From Toxorhynchites rutilus septentrionalis (Eukaryota > Arthropoda > Insecta > Diptera > Culicidae), in NCBI RefSeq assembly GCF_029784135.1, contig NC_073746.1, positions 63,862,763-63,926,762 of the forward strand: a DNA stretch of 64,000 nucleotides. Reading direction: 5' to 3'. This document shows positions 22,762 through 35,169 of this stretch, in pieces. The notes beneath the pieces were generated by a model. It saw only the letters and a program-made list of their open reading frames with translations. It did not search any database and was not told where the DNA came from. The position numbers and the translations under genes are program-made. Each line of letters opens with the position of its first letter. The first letter of the stretch is position 1.

Positions 22762-23990
22762 ATATAATTTTTTTTTAAATTTTTTTTCATCGATTTCAGT
22801 ATTTTTTATTAATAACATAATGTATTTTCTTCAAAAAAATGTCAGTGAATGTTTGAGTAAGGGCCGTCTGCTGTTCGACGCAACTTTGTCGCGATGCTCT
22901 CACAAGAACGTTGTACGGCACTTACGTCCATTTTCCGGATTCAATTCCGGATTCAATTCCGGATTCTTGTAGTCAGTTGCTTCGTGTCCTTGGCCCTCCA
23001 ATTGTTTTTATACACTAGGGCACTGAGTGAGCCAAAGAAATTTTCTATTGGGCGGCACTGGGGCAAGTTTGTTGGGTTACGATCTTTCGGCACGAACGGT
23101 ATCTTTTTCTCCTCAAGATACGCCAGCGTCTTCTTGGCGTAATGGGAAGACGCCTTGTCCGGCCAGAAGACGTACTTCCCATCCGCGTGATGCTCGTTCA
23201 GGAACGGCAGCAAGATTTTATCGAGGCACTCTTCTCGATAGATTTGTTGGTTGATTGCCAGACCGCTCGGCTTAAACCAAGGCTTTGAAATGCCTCGGTC
23301 GGAAATGGCGATGTACAACATAACCTTTTTTTTCAAACTTGTGCTCGAACTTGTATTTCACTTCAGGCGGTGTGGATGACTTGTCGCTGGAGTAGTAATT
23401 ATCATTTCCTGCAATATGCGTTTTGGACAGCGGAAAATAGCTTTCGTCGTCCAGAACGAAAGACGTCCCGCGGTATTTTTTGTTCATCCACCGACACTGT
23501 GATTTAACCGTCTCAATCTGCACCTCCGTGTACTCCGGCGACCTCGTCTTCTTCCTGCAGACGATTCCTTCCATCTTGAGGGTCCGATGGATCAATACGT
23601 GGGAGCAGCCATATTTCCGACCGGCGTCACGCAGGCTGGTTGCGTCCTTGTTGTCAAACAGCTTCTTTAACGATGTCTTCCTCTGCTTCGTCATTATCGT
23701 CACCGGACGACCGCTTCCGACCTTCCGCTCTACGTTCAGGGAACTCAGGATACGATATACCGTACTGACAGGTACATTTTATTCCTTAAAATGTGCCACC
23801 GTGAACTTTTTTCCTTGCTGGAAATGCGTTTCGTAGAACCGTACAACGTTCTTGTGAGAGCATCGCGACAAAGTTGCGTCGAACAGCAGACCACGGCCCT
23901 TACTCAAACATTCACTGACATTTTTTTGAAGAAAATACATTATGTTATTAATAAAAAATACTGAAATCGATGAAAAAAAAATTTTTTTTT
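22762..23990 (-). mobile_element. ITmD37E-type (DD37E) element 1 with long inverted repeats
   Basis: Inverted repeats of about 140-150 bp (about 22780-22925 and 23845-23975) flank one transposase pseudogene. The inner part matches closely, for example ACAACGTTCTTGTGAGAGCA on the plus strand at the right. The outermost ends are AT homopolymers, so exact termini and target duplication are uncertain. DD37E ITm transposons are best known from mosquitoes. Confidence 0.85.
22953..23845 (-). pseudogene. DD37E transposase, one stop and one frameshift
   Basis: Minus-strand reading begins near NVVRFYETHFQQGKKFT (about 23845), with an in-frame TAA near 23785. It continues as an N-terminal DNA-binding region (TSLRDAGRKYGCSHVLIHR) and the catalytic core: FVLDDESYF (first Asp), VFWPDKASSHY (second Asp) and RPIENFFG (Glu). 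Exactly 37 residues lie between the last two. A frameshift sits in the homopolymer at about 23326-23333. The last visible residues are LTTRIRN at 22953, so the C-terminus is shortened compared with what would be expected. Confidence 0.92.
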
Positions 23991-24032
23991 ATATGTGATT
24001 GAAAAAATTCTCATTTTTTTTTAACACCCGTT

Positions 24033-24540
24033 ATGCCGAAGGGAAAAGTCCTCACGGAGAGAGAAGAGAGACAAAACGATGCATTTCACCAAGAAAATGT
24101 TGGTATCAGAAAAATTTCTCGTCGGATTGAACGATCCGATCAAGTAGTGCTCACTCATTTGGTGAATTTGGCGAAATCGAAACTCTCTGACCGGGATAAG
24201 CGGGAAATAACTAGAACAGGTTCGAATACCTCACAATCGCATGTGCATGAAAATCAAATCAAATTTTGGTAAAAAATCCTCACATAAAGTGGGCTTAAAA
24301 GGTCAAAACTCCTCATCTTACACCATCTCACATCGGAGGACGTCTGAGTTTTACCAAAGCTCACATGAACCGACAGTGGGACATGGTATGTTGTGACAAA
24401 AAATGTTTCCAAAGGAATACACTTTGCTATATACCACAACGAAGAGTTCTTCAATGTATAGGTTATCTTCATTGACGAAAGCACAAGTTCAATTTGGATT
24501 TGGAGCTTTCACATCATTCAAGGATTACACACATGTTCTG
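24033..24540 (+). pseudogene. Tc1-like transposase remnant
   Basis: ATG at 24033 opens MPKGKVLTEREERQND, then ENVGIRKISRRIERSDQVV, a typical Tc1-family N-terminal helix-turn-helix, and LSDRDKREI. Beyond 24270 the frames break, but Tc1-like pieces such as FTKAHMNRQWDMV (about 24350-24390) and a VIFIDES-like first catalytic Asp (about 24465-24485) remain. The rest of the catalytic core is missing. It lies directly next to the right end of the DD37E element and is a different family. Confidence 0.75.
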
Positions 24541-24562
24541 GAATCTTCTCTTCTACCGTTTT

Positions 24563-26215
24563 GACGTAGGACTACGTCTTTCATTTCTATACCAGGGTGT
24601 AAAATCAAAGTTTCGAAAACGAAAGCGTTACGCCGGAGACCGAGATTTTGAGCGTTAATAGCTCCTAAACAACTGAACGAAATGGTATGATAAACACTGC
24701 ATTCGAAAGATAAAATGTCTACGCGTTATATACTTGTTACTTTTTGATCCAAAAACTTGTTTCAATAGTCTTAAAATTGCTTTCAAAACAGGCTATTGAA
24801 TTCACCAATCGGTATATAAGCGAGCGGCGCTCGGAAATCCACTCAGTTCTAATTGAACAGCGATTGGAGCATGTTGTTGCTGTTGTGGTGAAGCTCTTCA
24901 TGAAAGCTCTATCATGAAAGCGCGGATGAACGGTGTCACCAAGAGCCTGTTTGTGCACCCTAGGCCAGAAGGGAATCTATCAGGAGGAGAGTGATGCCAC
25001 AAACGGTTCCCTGGGAAGCAATCGCTACACACACATACACGCGCGGCTATTAACAGGTGGTTATCGAGTTGGCATTAACCACTGGTGGGCTTCCAGTATC
25101 GAGGAAAATGTGGAAATATCTAATCGTTACTGAAAATAATCTGCCAGTTCCTTTGGGAATTTTCAAAATATATTCATGTTAAAGAGTTTATTTGAATGTT
25201 TTCTTTCCATGTAACACTGTGATCAAATACATTTGGTTTTGTGGTTTTTCAATCAATCGCAATTAACAGGATAGCTTCAGAAGATTATTCTTCCCCATCA
25301 GTAGGATATTTCCGTATCCAATATTGTATGCGCCCGCAATCGATTATTGCTCAGTCGTCGAAAGTTCCGAGCTCAGAGAGTTCATTCCCCTCTCGTTTGC
25401 CTTCCAAATTGCCATCGTAAACCACACCTTCTCTCGATTCAATCACACACAAAAAGCATACTTAAGCGATATTCTGGTGGTGAGACACATTCATTTTTCG
25501 TGAGGACATCGACAAGACAACATCGTTGCCTAACGTGCTGGAGGAGATGGACGGCGAAGGATCGACACATACATGCGCAGAACTCTTTCCGTTAGGATGC
25601 CATTCAGCATCGAGAAAGTTCCGGAAAGATCTAATCATTGCTGGAAAATAATCTGCCAGTTCCTTTGGGAATTTTCAAAATATATTCATGTGAAAGAGTT
25701 TAATTGAATGTTTTCTATCCATGTAACAATGTGACCAAATATGTTTCAATCAAGTGCAATTAACAGGTGGTTATCGAGTTGGTATTAACCACTGGTGGGC
25801 TTCCAGTATCGAGGAAAATGTGGAAATATCTAATCGTTACTGAAAATAATCTGCCAGTTCCTCTGGGAATTTTCAAAATATATTCATGTGAAAGAGTTTA
25901 ATTGAATGTTTTCTATCCATGTAACACTGTGACCAAATACATTTGGTTTTGTGGTTTTTCAATCAATCGCAATCAACAGGATAGCTTCTGAAGATTATTC
26001 TTCCCCATCAGTAGGATATTTCCGTATCCAATATTGGATGCATAAAACCTTGTGCCTCCAACGTAACGCTCTCGTTTTCGAAGTTCTCCAAATATTCATT
26101 CATTCAGAATGAATTCAGATTCAACATCGTACAAATGATCTCTAAATCAACGATAGTCCTACGTCACCCTTGCGGTTATACCATAGATATAACCCACTTC
26201 CTGTTTTTGCGTGGA
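24563..26215 (+). mobile_element. Family A copy, plus orientation (right arm plus its far end)
   Basis: It starts with module GACGTAGGACTACGTC (24563-24578), then a TATA/initiator pair, repeated body units (about 25085-25340 and 25600-26000) and the far end GATAGTCCTACGTCACC through TAACCCACTTCCTG (26153-26210). The part to about 25715 is the inverted partner of 21510-22557. The longest plus-strand frames are chance frames shared by copies. Confidence 0.75.
24811..24850 (+). promoter_or_regulatory. Conserved TATA/initiator pair of family A (copy 3)
   Basis: GGTATATAAGCGAGC (TATATAAG at 24813) and CACTCAGTTC with TCAGTT at 24843-24848, about 32 nt apart. Confidence 0.65.
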
Positions 26216-28729
26216 TATCGTCACAAAAAAAATCACATTCCAACAAAACAACGCTTCTATTCATACCAGCAAGTAAACCAAGCTAAGCCATTCAGCAGAA
26301 ATTGGTAAATAGTATTCCAACACTAATTTTCAAGGTTATTAGTCGAAATGGCAAGGTTACCAATTATTGACATGTAAATCAGCCTGTCGTTTTGAATTTT
26401 TCATAGATAATAATAATGATTTTTGAAGTGGTCTTATAGAAACTGGACAGCTGAAATTATCATATTTAAGCACAATAAATAAACATACAACTCTTTTGAA
26501 CGGAATTGACGTTAAATATACTTTATTCTAAGCAGTCTACAATGTATGAATGTATCTTGTTGAAATTCTAACTGTTTGTGTTGCAACGAAATAGAATCCA
26601 GGGTGGTCTTATAGAAGTTGTGCAGAGTGTATATAGAAATCAAAGACGAAGTCCTACGTCAAAATTACTTTGAACTGACGAATAGAAATTTGAGCTTTTC
26701 AGCAAGAAACGGCGTGAAATAATGTAGCGGAAGGATGATGAAGGATTGCAGGAATGCCATTTGCAGGCTACATTCAAGCACGGAGGAATTGAGGCGAATG
26801 AACTGCGAAGTTTAAAGCCTCTCAAAGTTCATGCTCATTTCCAAGTAAAGTAAACTTTCCTAGTATTTACTTGAGTTCGTATGAATAACGGTTACATTAC
26901 TGATTTCGTTTTCGAATTTTGAACATAGCTTTTACTTTGTCAAACATCTGTCAGTAGATTGTTTTGGCTTGTGATCCGCAAAGTAATTATAATACCAGGT
27001 ATATTACTTTCCAATTCGTCTATGTAGTGGGAGACAAAAAAAAAAGGAAAAAGGCAGTTTTAAGACCATCGATCGAATGACTTATCTATTGGAAAACGAT
27101 ATAAAAATATTCTGCTTCCTTTGACACTTTCAGTTCTGCTATTGTTCCGGCATCGCGGGACTTTGAACTTCGATATTTTGCTGAAGTAAACAAAAAGGGA
27201 TCACAATAATATTAAAGAAGGATCACATAAAAACTAGTTTTGCAACGTTGCACCTCTGGTTTCCGCATAGTTGGACAGAAAAAATCTTGGTAAAAAATTA
27301 CGTTTTCGTGACTAAACCTATACAACTGCTTCAAATTGTCGCTATTTCCCTCCCTGCGTAGTTTGTAAGTTTTGAAAATTCGATTTTTCGCAAATGCAAC
27401 ACCGATGCTACAAACTAGTGGGAACGGTATGTTTGACGCGTCATAGTACATGTTAATTTGTTGAACTATGAGCGCCAGGCAGCAATTAATATAAATCGGA
27501 TAATATATTAAAACGAATGAAAGTGTTTTCAGACGCAAAGTATGCTCAAGAGCACACTTGATAATTGCGAAGTAAATACTTGATAAATGCTGATTTATTC
27601 ATACAAAATCAGGCAAACTTTCATTTTCGAAAAGTAAATACTTCGTTTTTACTTTTATTCATGCCAAACGTAGTAAAAACTCAATCTCACTACTCGACTG
27701 CTCGATTCATGTAAAGTTAAGCTGTTTTTATTCATATGACCTATTGTTTATATTGCTTTAATATCGATGGCTAACAATCCCGCACATCTCTAACTATCAT
27801 AACATGAAGGAACGAGGGGTTACTCAAAGTTTTTGAGTGATTTTAATATAATTTTTTGGGGGTGGGTTTTTATTTCTGTCAACGTATATTTGCACACATT
27901 AAAGAAGTCATGTGAAGGAGTAAACAGAATCTAAGAATAGTGGTAAAACTTGTTAATTATTTGAAGGAGTAATAGTTAACCCACAATTCTACGTACTATC
28001 GTAGTTTTTGATAAAATAGTACCGAAATTGAGAAAAATTTTTAAACAACCAAGGTGGTCTTTTTTATGTCTATCACTGTTAAAAAAAAATAAACAAATGA
28101 ACAAGAAAATAAATAATGAAATGGATGAAAACTGTGTCTCATGTGCTCATGTATTTTTAGAAAACGTGGTTTCTTCGTGCCAATAAATCAATCAGAACGT
28201 GGAATTTTTGATTAGATTAATTTTGATATTTTTTAGATATATAATTTCCAGTGATGCACAGAAATATGTTCAATCGACGGATACGAAGATCTTTGTGACG
28301 TATTAAGTCTATATTCGAATTGAGCTGCGGTTACGTTGGATCCGAATTCGAAACGTCATGTTTTTCGTTACATGTTCAGTTTTTAGATTTACATTTTACA
28401 CCCTACACATTCCGCAAGGTAGTCCTACTCAAAAAAGACGGGTGGGTAATGTCGGGTACATAACCGGAGAGACGTAGGACTACACCAAGGGGTGTCCATT
28501 ATTCGAATATCATGGAGCACAGATCCCAGAATGATCAACTTTTCATGTACAAAATTACAGAACAAAATCAAAGGATGAAATAAAACCTCAGCACTCAGCA
28601 AACGTTTAGATTCAAATAACAAAAAATCAAAATTTGTCGTGCAAATGTTGCAGGGGTTATTGTTCATCCGCCAACGAACACAAACTTGATGGCAAGCATA
28701 TCTTAATAGGAATTTACCGTCTGGTATCG
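26216..28729. other. Unassigned AT-rich DNA with two repeat termini
   Basis: No supported gene. Terminal-module copies lie at 26645-26660 and, degenerate, near 28415-28432, with an inverted degenerate one at 28471-28486. A retroelement-like 3' word (GGCGAATGAACTGCGAAG) is at about 26793-26810. Confidence 0.5.
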
Positions 28730-29160
28730 AGATATAATTGGGCTTTGCACTCCTCATGAATAACTGTGTTCTACTAGTCAAGTCCTTCATTTGATACCCA
28801 TATTGATGGGATTTAGAGAAAATATGTAATCCGCCATTTTGTAGTGGCGGCCATTTTGGATTTACATTTTTCATAAATAACTGTGTTCTACTAGTAAATC
28901 CCTTTCATTTGATACCCATATTGATGGGGCTTTGAGAAAATATGTAATCCGCCGTTTTGTAGCGGTCGCCATCTTGGATTTTTAAGATTATGAAATATGC
29001 AGTTTTATAATGACTGCAGAGATAAAGGTGTGTTCCAAATTTCAGATCAATCGGTCAACAGGAAAGGGATCAAATTTCAATTAATGTGGTACAGCGCCAT
29101 AGACAAACATGTTACATACAAACATACAAATATGTCACAGCTAAATAAAACCGTTTAAAA
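28730..29160 (-). repeat. Satellite-like array, about two 118-140-bp units
   Basis: Units contain CATTTGATACCCATATTGAT, ATGTAATCCGCC and AACTGTGTTCTACTAGT, in inverse orientation to the longer array at 37490-38345. The flank 29000-29160 is homologous (inverted) to 38340-38530, so both are copies of one element. Confidence 0.8.
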
Positions 29161-29306
29161 ACTCAAGCATTCTATCAAATCGAGCGCGATTAGCCACTTC
29201 ACCCGGCACGACGCTTCCACCGCTTTTAACACACTTCGATAGGCTCGCCTGCTTCACATCCCATTGAAACTCCTGTCTTTCACTCTTGCGGTATCGCACT
29301 GCATAC

Positions 29307-29587
29307 TTCTTCTTCTTCTTCTTCTTATATGGCACTAACGTTCCTAGAGGAACTCCGCCGTCTCAACATAATATTACTTGCGTCATTTTCATTAGTACTT
29401 AGTTGAGATTTCTATGCCAAATAACACGCCTTGAATGCATTCTGAGTGGCAAGCTCTAGAATACGCGTGACCACAGTGCAAGTCAGAGGAAATTTCTTTG
29501 AAGAAAAATTTCCCCGACCAGAACGGGAATCGAACCCGAACCCCCGGCATGCTAGGTTTGACGCTAACCTCTCGGCCACGGGAGCAC
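29307..29587 (-). mobile_element. SINE-A copy 2
   Basis: The CTT-rich tail complement is at 29307-29323 and the tRNA-like head ends near 29587 (CTCGGCCACGGGAGC). The 14-bp target-site duplication ATCGCACTGCATAC lies at 29293-29306 and 29588-29601. Confidence 0.92.
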
Positions 29588-29601
29588 ATCGCACTGCATA
29601 C

Positions 29602-31421
29602 ATCCCCGGCAAATGCAGCAATCTCTTATGCTGGAAATCAATTTCAAGATAGTGTCTTTCCTACTTGACGTCCGATGATAGAATGTGGCCAAGCCCCACC
29701 ATCGTTCACTTTATATAGTCATATAGTTAACGTTGTATATTCATTTATAATCTCTTTTTTGTCCCCCTCCTTCACCTTGTCCATACGTTTCGCCCGTACA
29801 GTGCAGACAAAATGTATGGGAAAGAAGAGAATTCTTTCTTCCAATTTTTCAGCAATTTGAACTTTATATGAGCTGAAAACCCGTAATGTGTAGCATATAA
29901 ACAATTGCTGAGGATATTTCCTATCAATGTGTGTATTTGGAACCAACATCCATTCATTAATTGAGGAGGTATTAGCGTTCAAAAACTGAACACTTTTTCA
30001 CACCGAAGTATTGAAATGAGCCCCTATATTGAAAGGTTAAACGTAGTCCTACGTAAAAAAACACCAGAAAAGTTCCGTTTCATTGTCAATACAGGAAACT
30101 ATTCATCCCATGTAGAAGAATCTCTGGAAAAAAGTAGATGGGTCCGAGGCTAGGGGCACGGACGGAATTTTGACATAGGACTGTGATTGTATGTAGTAAT
30201 TGCATTTGAAATGAGTTTTTGCATTGTTCAAAATCTGTAATTTTTCCTTTTTTTAATACATCAAATGGAAGCCCTGAAAAAACCGTTTCCTGTATGAACT
30301 TGTATCCTTTACGGGCTAGATGAGATAACGTGGTAGAATCCGAAACCACATTCTGTTCGAAAACGTACACAAAAATACCATCAAAGCCATTACTACCCTT
30401 TCCTTCTGTTTATTCAACGATGTAGAAGATTTTTCGTTTTCAAACACAAATCTAAATTGTTAAAAACTACATAAATATAAACATAAGAAAAATAAATCTA
30501 TAACTACAGAAATATATTATGGATAAAAATCTCATTTTTATCATTTTCTCCTTCGTTGTCACGTTGTCCAGAACATTGTATGTAGGGGGTTGTAATAACT
30601 TTATAGCCAGGTGATGTATATCGAGTATCCTATGGCCATGAGCCCTCTCTTGGGAAGTTCGTGTAGTTGCTGTAGTTAACTGATCTCATTGGGTACTAAG
30701 TTCTGCTTATGTAAAGGAAAGAGAAAGGAGAATGGGCAAGTGCATTCGAGGAAGTGAAGCGGGCTTCTAAGGAAAACATATATGGGGAATATGATATTAA
30801 GATCGCGACTACTCAAGCTATCATAATCTGATATGCGTGAGTATACCCTTTCGAATTTCTAAATCAGCAGCCATTTAAATTCATTAATTACATTTTTATT
30901 ATATAACCAAACAACATGCTCGATATTATAACATCCTCCAGCATCCTACAATCTTTCAAGAATATCCCTCCATTGATTCTTTCAACTGATAAATGCCCAA
31001 TATCGGCAAATGGAGAATAACTCGCATCAATTCACATTGTTAGCTAACGCCGGATTGTAGGCAAAAACATTGCTCGTTGCATCGGGGAGAAAAGCGAGTG
31101 GTTAGTGTAATAGAAAGAAAACATACCCCTTTTAATCGTCAAATTGTTAACTTTTTTCACTATATTCACTGTTCATGTCTTAAGCAAAAAAAATGCTGCA
31201 TGAATTTCCTGTCTAATGGTATACAACACAACATATGTCGCAATAACGATTTTGAGTAATATGCGTTTGAAAACCCTTAATGAATCGTTACATTTTTCGT
31301 ATTGTTACCCCCCTATATAGAAATCAAAGACATAGTCCTATGTCAAAAACCTTGCCTTAAATCCTACACGGATATTCAACATTTTCAAACCGCTATAGTA
31401 TTTCTGCATTCTTTAAAAAGA
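29602..31421. other. No gene seen before the tRNA
   Basis: Two terminal-module copies lie here (30040-30055 degenerate; 31329-31344, GACATAGTCCTATGTC). Remaining frames are short and unrecognised. Confidence 0.5.
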
Positions 31422-31493
31422 TAGCAGAGCGTAGTTTCGATCCACGGACCTCTGGGTTATGGGCCCAGCACGCTTCCACTGCGCCACTCTGCT
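31422..31493 (-). tRNA. Initiator tRNA-Met (CAT)
   Basis: 72 nt. Minus strand: acceptor AGCAGAG/CTCTGCT, D arm TGGCGCAGTGGAAGC, anticodon arm CTGGGCCCATAACCCAG with anticodon CAT, and T arm CGTGGATCGAAACTACG. The ATCGAAA T-loop (A at position 54, instead of TTC) and the GGG/CCC pairs of the anticodon stem are features of eukaryotic initiator tRNA. One G-T pair in the T stem. No intron; CCA is not encoded. It delivers the initiating Met to the ribosome. Confidence 0.95.
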
Positions 31494-32406
31494 GCTTATT
31501 GTTCAAATCTTGCACGCGCTATACATATCTGACCCTTATCGTTCATTACTCTTTGCGTTATGTAAATCATTTACCCCCATTTCAGGCGCAATTCATCTAT
31601 CACACTTGCTGGCGCTTCAATTTTCCGCCGAGTCCAGTATGACAAATTGCCCCGGGTGATCATCAAGATTGGTACATAAAATACCTCCCACCCCGAGATG
31701 GTCTGCTATTAATTTTCGCCTTTGTTTTCGCGGAAATTGTTCCGGAAAACAACCGATTATGACAGAGTGGGATGGGTCACGGTTTCAGGGGGCTGTTGTT
31801 GTGGAATCTGTAGTTCAATAGCCTGCTACTGTCGGACCGAACGGGTGGAGGGGGAACTCTTTGCTAAAAATTGTGCGCAACACTTTGGGCCGCCTGAGTT
31901 TTACGATGCTGCTGCAGCCGCCCGTTTGGTTCTGCCTGGGGATGCCGTAAATGTTGTGCCAAACTGACCACCAACTGACAATAAGTGTTTCGCTATAGCA
32001 CTGAAAGCATTTTTGTTTGTTTCTGCTCAACGTTTTGCTCCAATTGGAAGCGTTTTCTGCCTCCGAGAAGAAACTCGTTCGGGAAATCATGGTAATGGAT
32101 GGGAGAACCAACCCGTCTTCAATAGGCAGCGTGAGACGTGCCTAAGATGCAAGATGTGAGAAAAGATGAGGTGGAAGCATAGCAGTGCCCATGCTGATGT
32201 GAGTTATAATTTATTAATGAAGCGATTCGTGAACCATATTGTTGTGTTTTGATATGCAGGGGTGTGTAAAGGTATCGAAACACTAAACATGAATTTGTTA
32301 CAGCATCCGTCGAAGGATATGAACATAAAGTAAATGTTGGATGTTAGTAAAATAAAATACATGACGACATCAGTGTCGAATGTTTAATGACTAGCAAAAT
32401 ATGTCT
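31494..32406. other. Inter-tRNA region, no gene seen
   Basis: Higher GC than the surroundings and little recognised repeat. No open frame with family resemblance. Confidence 0.5.
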
Positions 32407-32479
32407 GTTTCCGTAGTGTAGTGGTTATCACGTCTGCTTCACACGCAGAAGGTCCCCGGTTCGAACCCGGGCGGAAACA
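32407..32479 (+). tRNA. tRNA-Val (CAC)
   Basis: 73 nt. Acceptor GTTTCCG/CGGAAAC, D arm TAGTGTAGTGGTTATCA, anticodon stem-loop TCTGCTTCACACGCAGA with anticodon CAC, T arm CCCGGTTCGAACCCGGG, and discriminator A. All four stems pair fully by eye. A T8 run (TTTTTTTT) just downstream at about 32480 is a normal polymerase III terminator. Confidence 0.97.
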
Positions 32480-34005
32480 TTTTTTTTACTTATTCGTGTC
32501 ACGTTGTGAACAATTTTTTATTTGTCTCAATTAATTGCGCCATTTCAACTAATTGCTGGGCCAACTTACCACTCGTTTTCGAGGACACGCGCACGAACAC
32601 TGTTGAACCCTATTCGTGCGATTATAGCGATTACAGTGATCCATCATCGTTAATTGGTTGTGACACTTTCTCCGGTCGTCAGAAACAACATCGTTCAGTG
32701 ATGAATAACCCTCCCTACCCTATCCTGCCGCCGATTGATGTAGGTCGGTTGCATTCGCTCGGTATTGGGATGGATTTTCCTAGATCCGCCGGTACCGGAG
32801 TTTCATCCTCTTTGTATGGTGTGGGAAGCGAACAGGAAGAGAAAGAAATGAAAGCTGTGTATAAATTTCCAAGGAAACGACCGGAGGCAGCTTCTTCAAT
32901 ATTGTGCTGTACCCTTTACACTTTTCGCTGTTTACACTCCGTCACCCGTTGAGCTTATTCCTGGTTTTCGGAAAGTGAGAAAGGACTTTATTTATAGTAT
33001 CACCAGGAAAACTAATTTAGTTAGAAGTTTTTCATCCACCTTCCGTCGATTTTTTTTCTCAATTCTCTATTCGCTCTGTGTCATGCACAATTTTCCCTTT
33101 CTTCTTCCTATGTTCGAATCCGTTGGGAACCCACTTTCTGTTGTGTACCGGTTTTAATGAGATTAAACCTGGGGAGGAAGTTTACGGGATCATCACGCTC
33201 TGCCTCACCCGGAGACAGCACATTCCAGCGGGGTGCGCACTATGAAATCAAATTACTTTCTTCACTATTCTTATCTCTTGCAGGATTCGTTCACGCGTCT
33301 CCGTCGGCGCTGTCTCTAGGCGTTGTCGATGGAGGCTGGCGCGAATCTATTGGACTTAATGAAAGTAAAATTTACTGCTCTATCAGGCTTCGGGTTTAAT
33401 TTAGCTCGTTAGTTGCCGTCGTTTATGGTTCGCGCCTGATGGCCGTTTACGTTCCTCACGTTGTTACCATCCGGATACAGTCAGAGTCAGGATGTTTCCA
33501 CCTGGCAGTTGGATGGGAGAAAAATTATACACCGAGGGATTGAATTATGTCTGGTAGGGTGAATATGAAATGAAAATATATATTTGTTGAAATGTCATGA
33601 AGAAAGACAAGCGGCGCTAACAAGACTTATGGGAATTGAAAGAAAGCTCAGCAAATGTAAAAGCTATACAAATGAAAATGATATTACCTTGATGGGGTTT
33701 TGTCACATGTTGCACTAGAAGTTATAACAATATTTAAGGTTGTGAGGATCTTTTCTTCTCATCCAATTTAATTTCGTTGCCTCGAACTTCTTTTGTAGTA
33801 TCATTATTTCTATTTTTTCAAAAATATGCGAGTATGGTATTTTTTGGAGAAAGAAAAACAACTTGAGAAGGAATTAGGAAAAAAATCGTTGTTTCACCCT
33901 TTGACCACCAGAACTACAGTGCGAAAATTCCTTATAAACACACTTATAAATGTATATTTCATTATACCTTAAGCCTATTCTCAATATTTATGTTCAGTAA
34001 CGTCC
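32480..34005. other. Unassigned region after tRNA-Val
   Basis: A 148-codon frame (GTG at 32506 to 32952) starts just after the tRNA. It has no recognised domain or ATG near its start, and I do not call it a gene. GC is higher than in transposon-rich parts, so some of it could be unique sequence near another gene. Confidence 0.4.
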
Positions 34006-34138
34006 TGTGCTCTCGTAGCCTAGTGGTTAGCGTCCCACATTATCATGTCGGGGACTCGAGTTCGATTCCCGTTCTGGCCGGGGGATTTTTGTGGTCACGC
34101 GTATTCTAGACTTTGCCACTCCAGAATACAGTGGAACC

Positions 34139-34289
34139 TCCATTATCCGCGATAAAACATAGTTTTCATGCTGAATTATCCTTTGTTTGTGTTTGAATCT
34201 CATTTTTAGTACTTTTTTGCATTATCCGCAATTTTCGTCATCCGCACTGATTTTGCCAGACTATTCCGTGGATAATCGAGGTTCTACTG
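34139..34289. mobile_element. 151-bp pogo/Tigger-like MITE
   Basis: Ends CAGTGGAACCTCCATTATCC and, inverted, CAGTAGAACCTCGATTATCC, with TA on both sides (34137-34138, 34290-34291). Inserted in the SINE body. The CAGT..ATTATCC-type end recalls pogo-like DNA transposons. No coding capacity. Confidence 0.85.
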
Positions 34290-34334
34290 TACATTTAAGG
34301 CGTGTTTTTCGGCATAGAAATCTCAACTAAGTAC

Positions 34335-35087
34335 CATAAACCGGGGGCAAATTGATCACTATTTTCAGAAAAATGTGAATATTTCCGATTGTTTTAGTTA
34401 GATTAATACCCAATTATTTTTAAAATCAGTACTGGTGCTAAGGTCCCAAAATGTTATGGAATGCTTTGTTCAAAAAAAAAATCCTTAAGCGTTAATTTGA
34501 AAAATTTTGGGCGGAAAATTTCCAAATGTAGCTTCGGGGTGAAATTGATCAATCTATGTTTTTCAGGATTTTCTAGTGTAATATGCACAAATATGTATAG
34601 AAAATCAGTTATTTCTTCACCTACGGTCATTTAAATGATAATTCAAGGGTTTGAGAATACAAAAACCTGATTGAATTCCTGATTCGGTTCTGGTCATTCG
34701 TGGTGCTTTTTTGTAAACTTGTTTTTTCTTACTTGATTGAATGGTAATTACAAGTATTTGATTACTTATTCAACTCATCAAATATCGGCTGTGAATTAAT
34801 ATGTTTAGTGTTTATAAATATTGCTTTGATGTGTTGAAAATATGTTTCTTTACCATAGATGAAATGGGAACGAAAATGCTTTCCAGAATAATATTAATTT
34901 TCATGCAAATTAATAAGTGATTTGTTGTGAAACATTGACAAAAGAATGGTCGGATGGTTATTGAACATGTCAGATTAAAAAAGTTTAGAATTGAATTGCA
35001 TAATACCTCTGAAAATTTCTATATGTTTTCAGTAGTACGTTTGATCAATTTCACCCCAGTGATCAATTTGCCGCCGGATGACGGTAT
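34335..35087. mobile_element. 753-bp non-autonomous DNA element
   Basis: The inverted ends share CCGG.GGCAAATTGATCAC, with TAC on both sides (34332-34334, 35088-35090). SINE sequence continues directly across. Internal GATCAATTT words repeat near both ends. Superfamily not recognised; the target duplication could be TA or TAC. Confidence 0.8.
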
Positions 35088-35169
35088 TACTAATAAAAAT
35101 GACGCTTAATTAAATAACGAACACATATTTTTGGAAAAATAGTCTTATAAGTGCACTTCATATTTGATT

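Larger units (their letters stand above)
34007..35114 (+). mobile_element. SINE-A copy 3, split by two later insertions
   Basis: The head (GTAGCCTAGTGGTTAGCGT, GAGTTCGATTCCC) is at 34015-34085. The body continues to 34138, resumes at 34290-34334, and again after 35087. The 3' part is truncated and lacks the GAA tail. Confidence 0.85.

Noticed and set aside
32506..32952. 148-codon frame after tRNA-Val
   Set aside because: It starts at GTG within a few bases of the tRNA, has no domain, and no splice or promoter signal was convincing.
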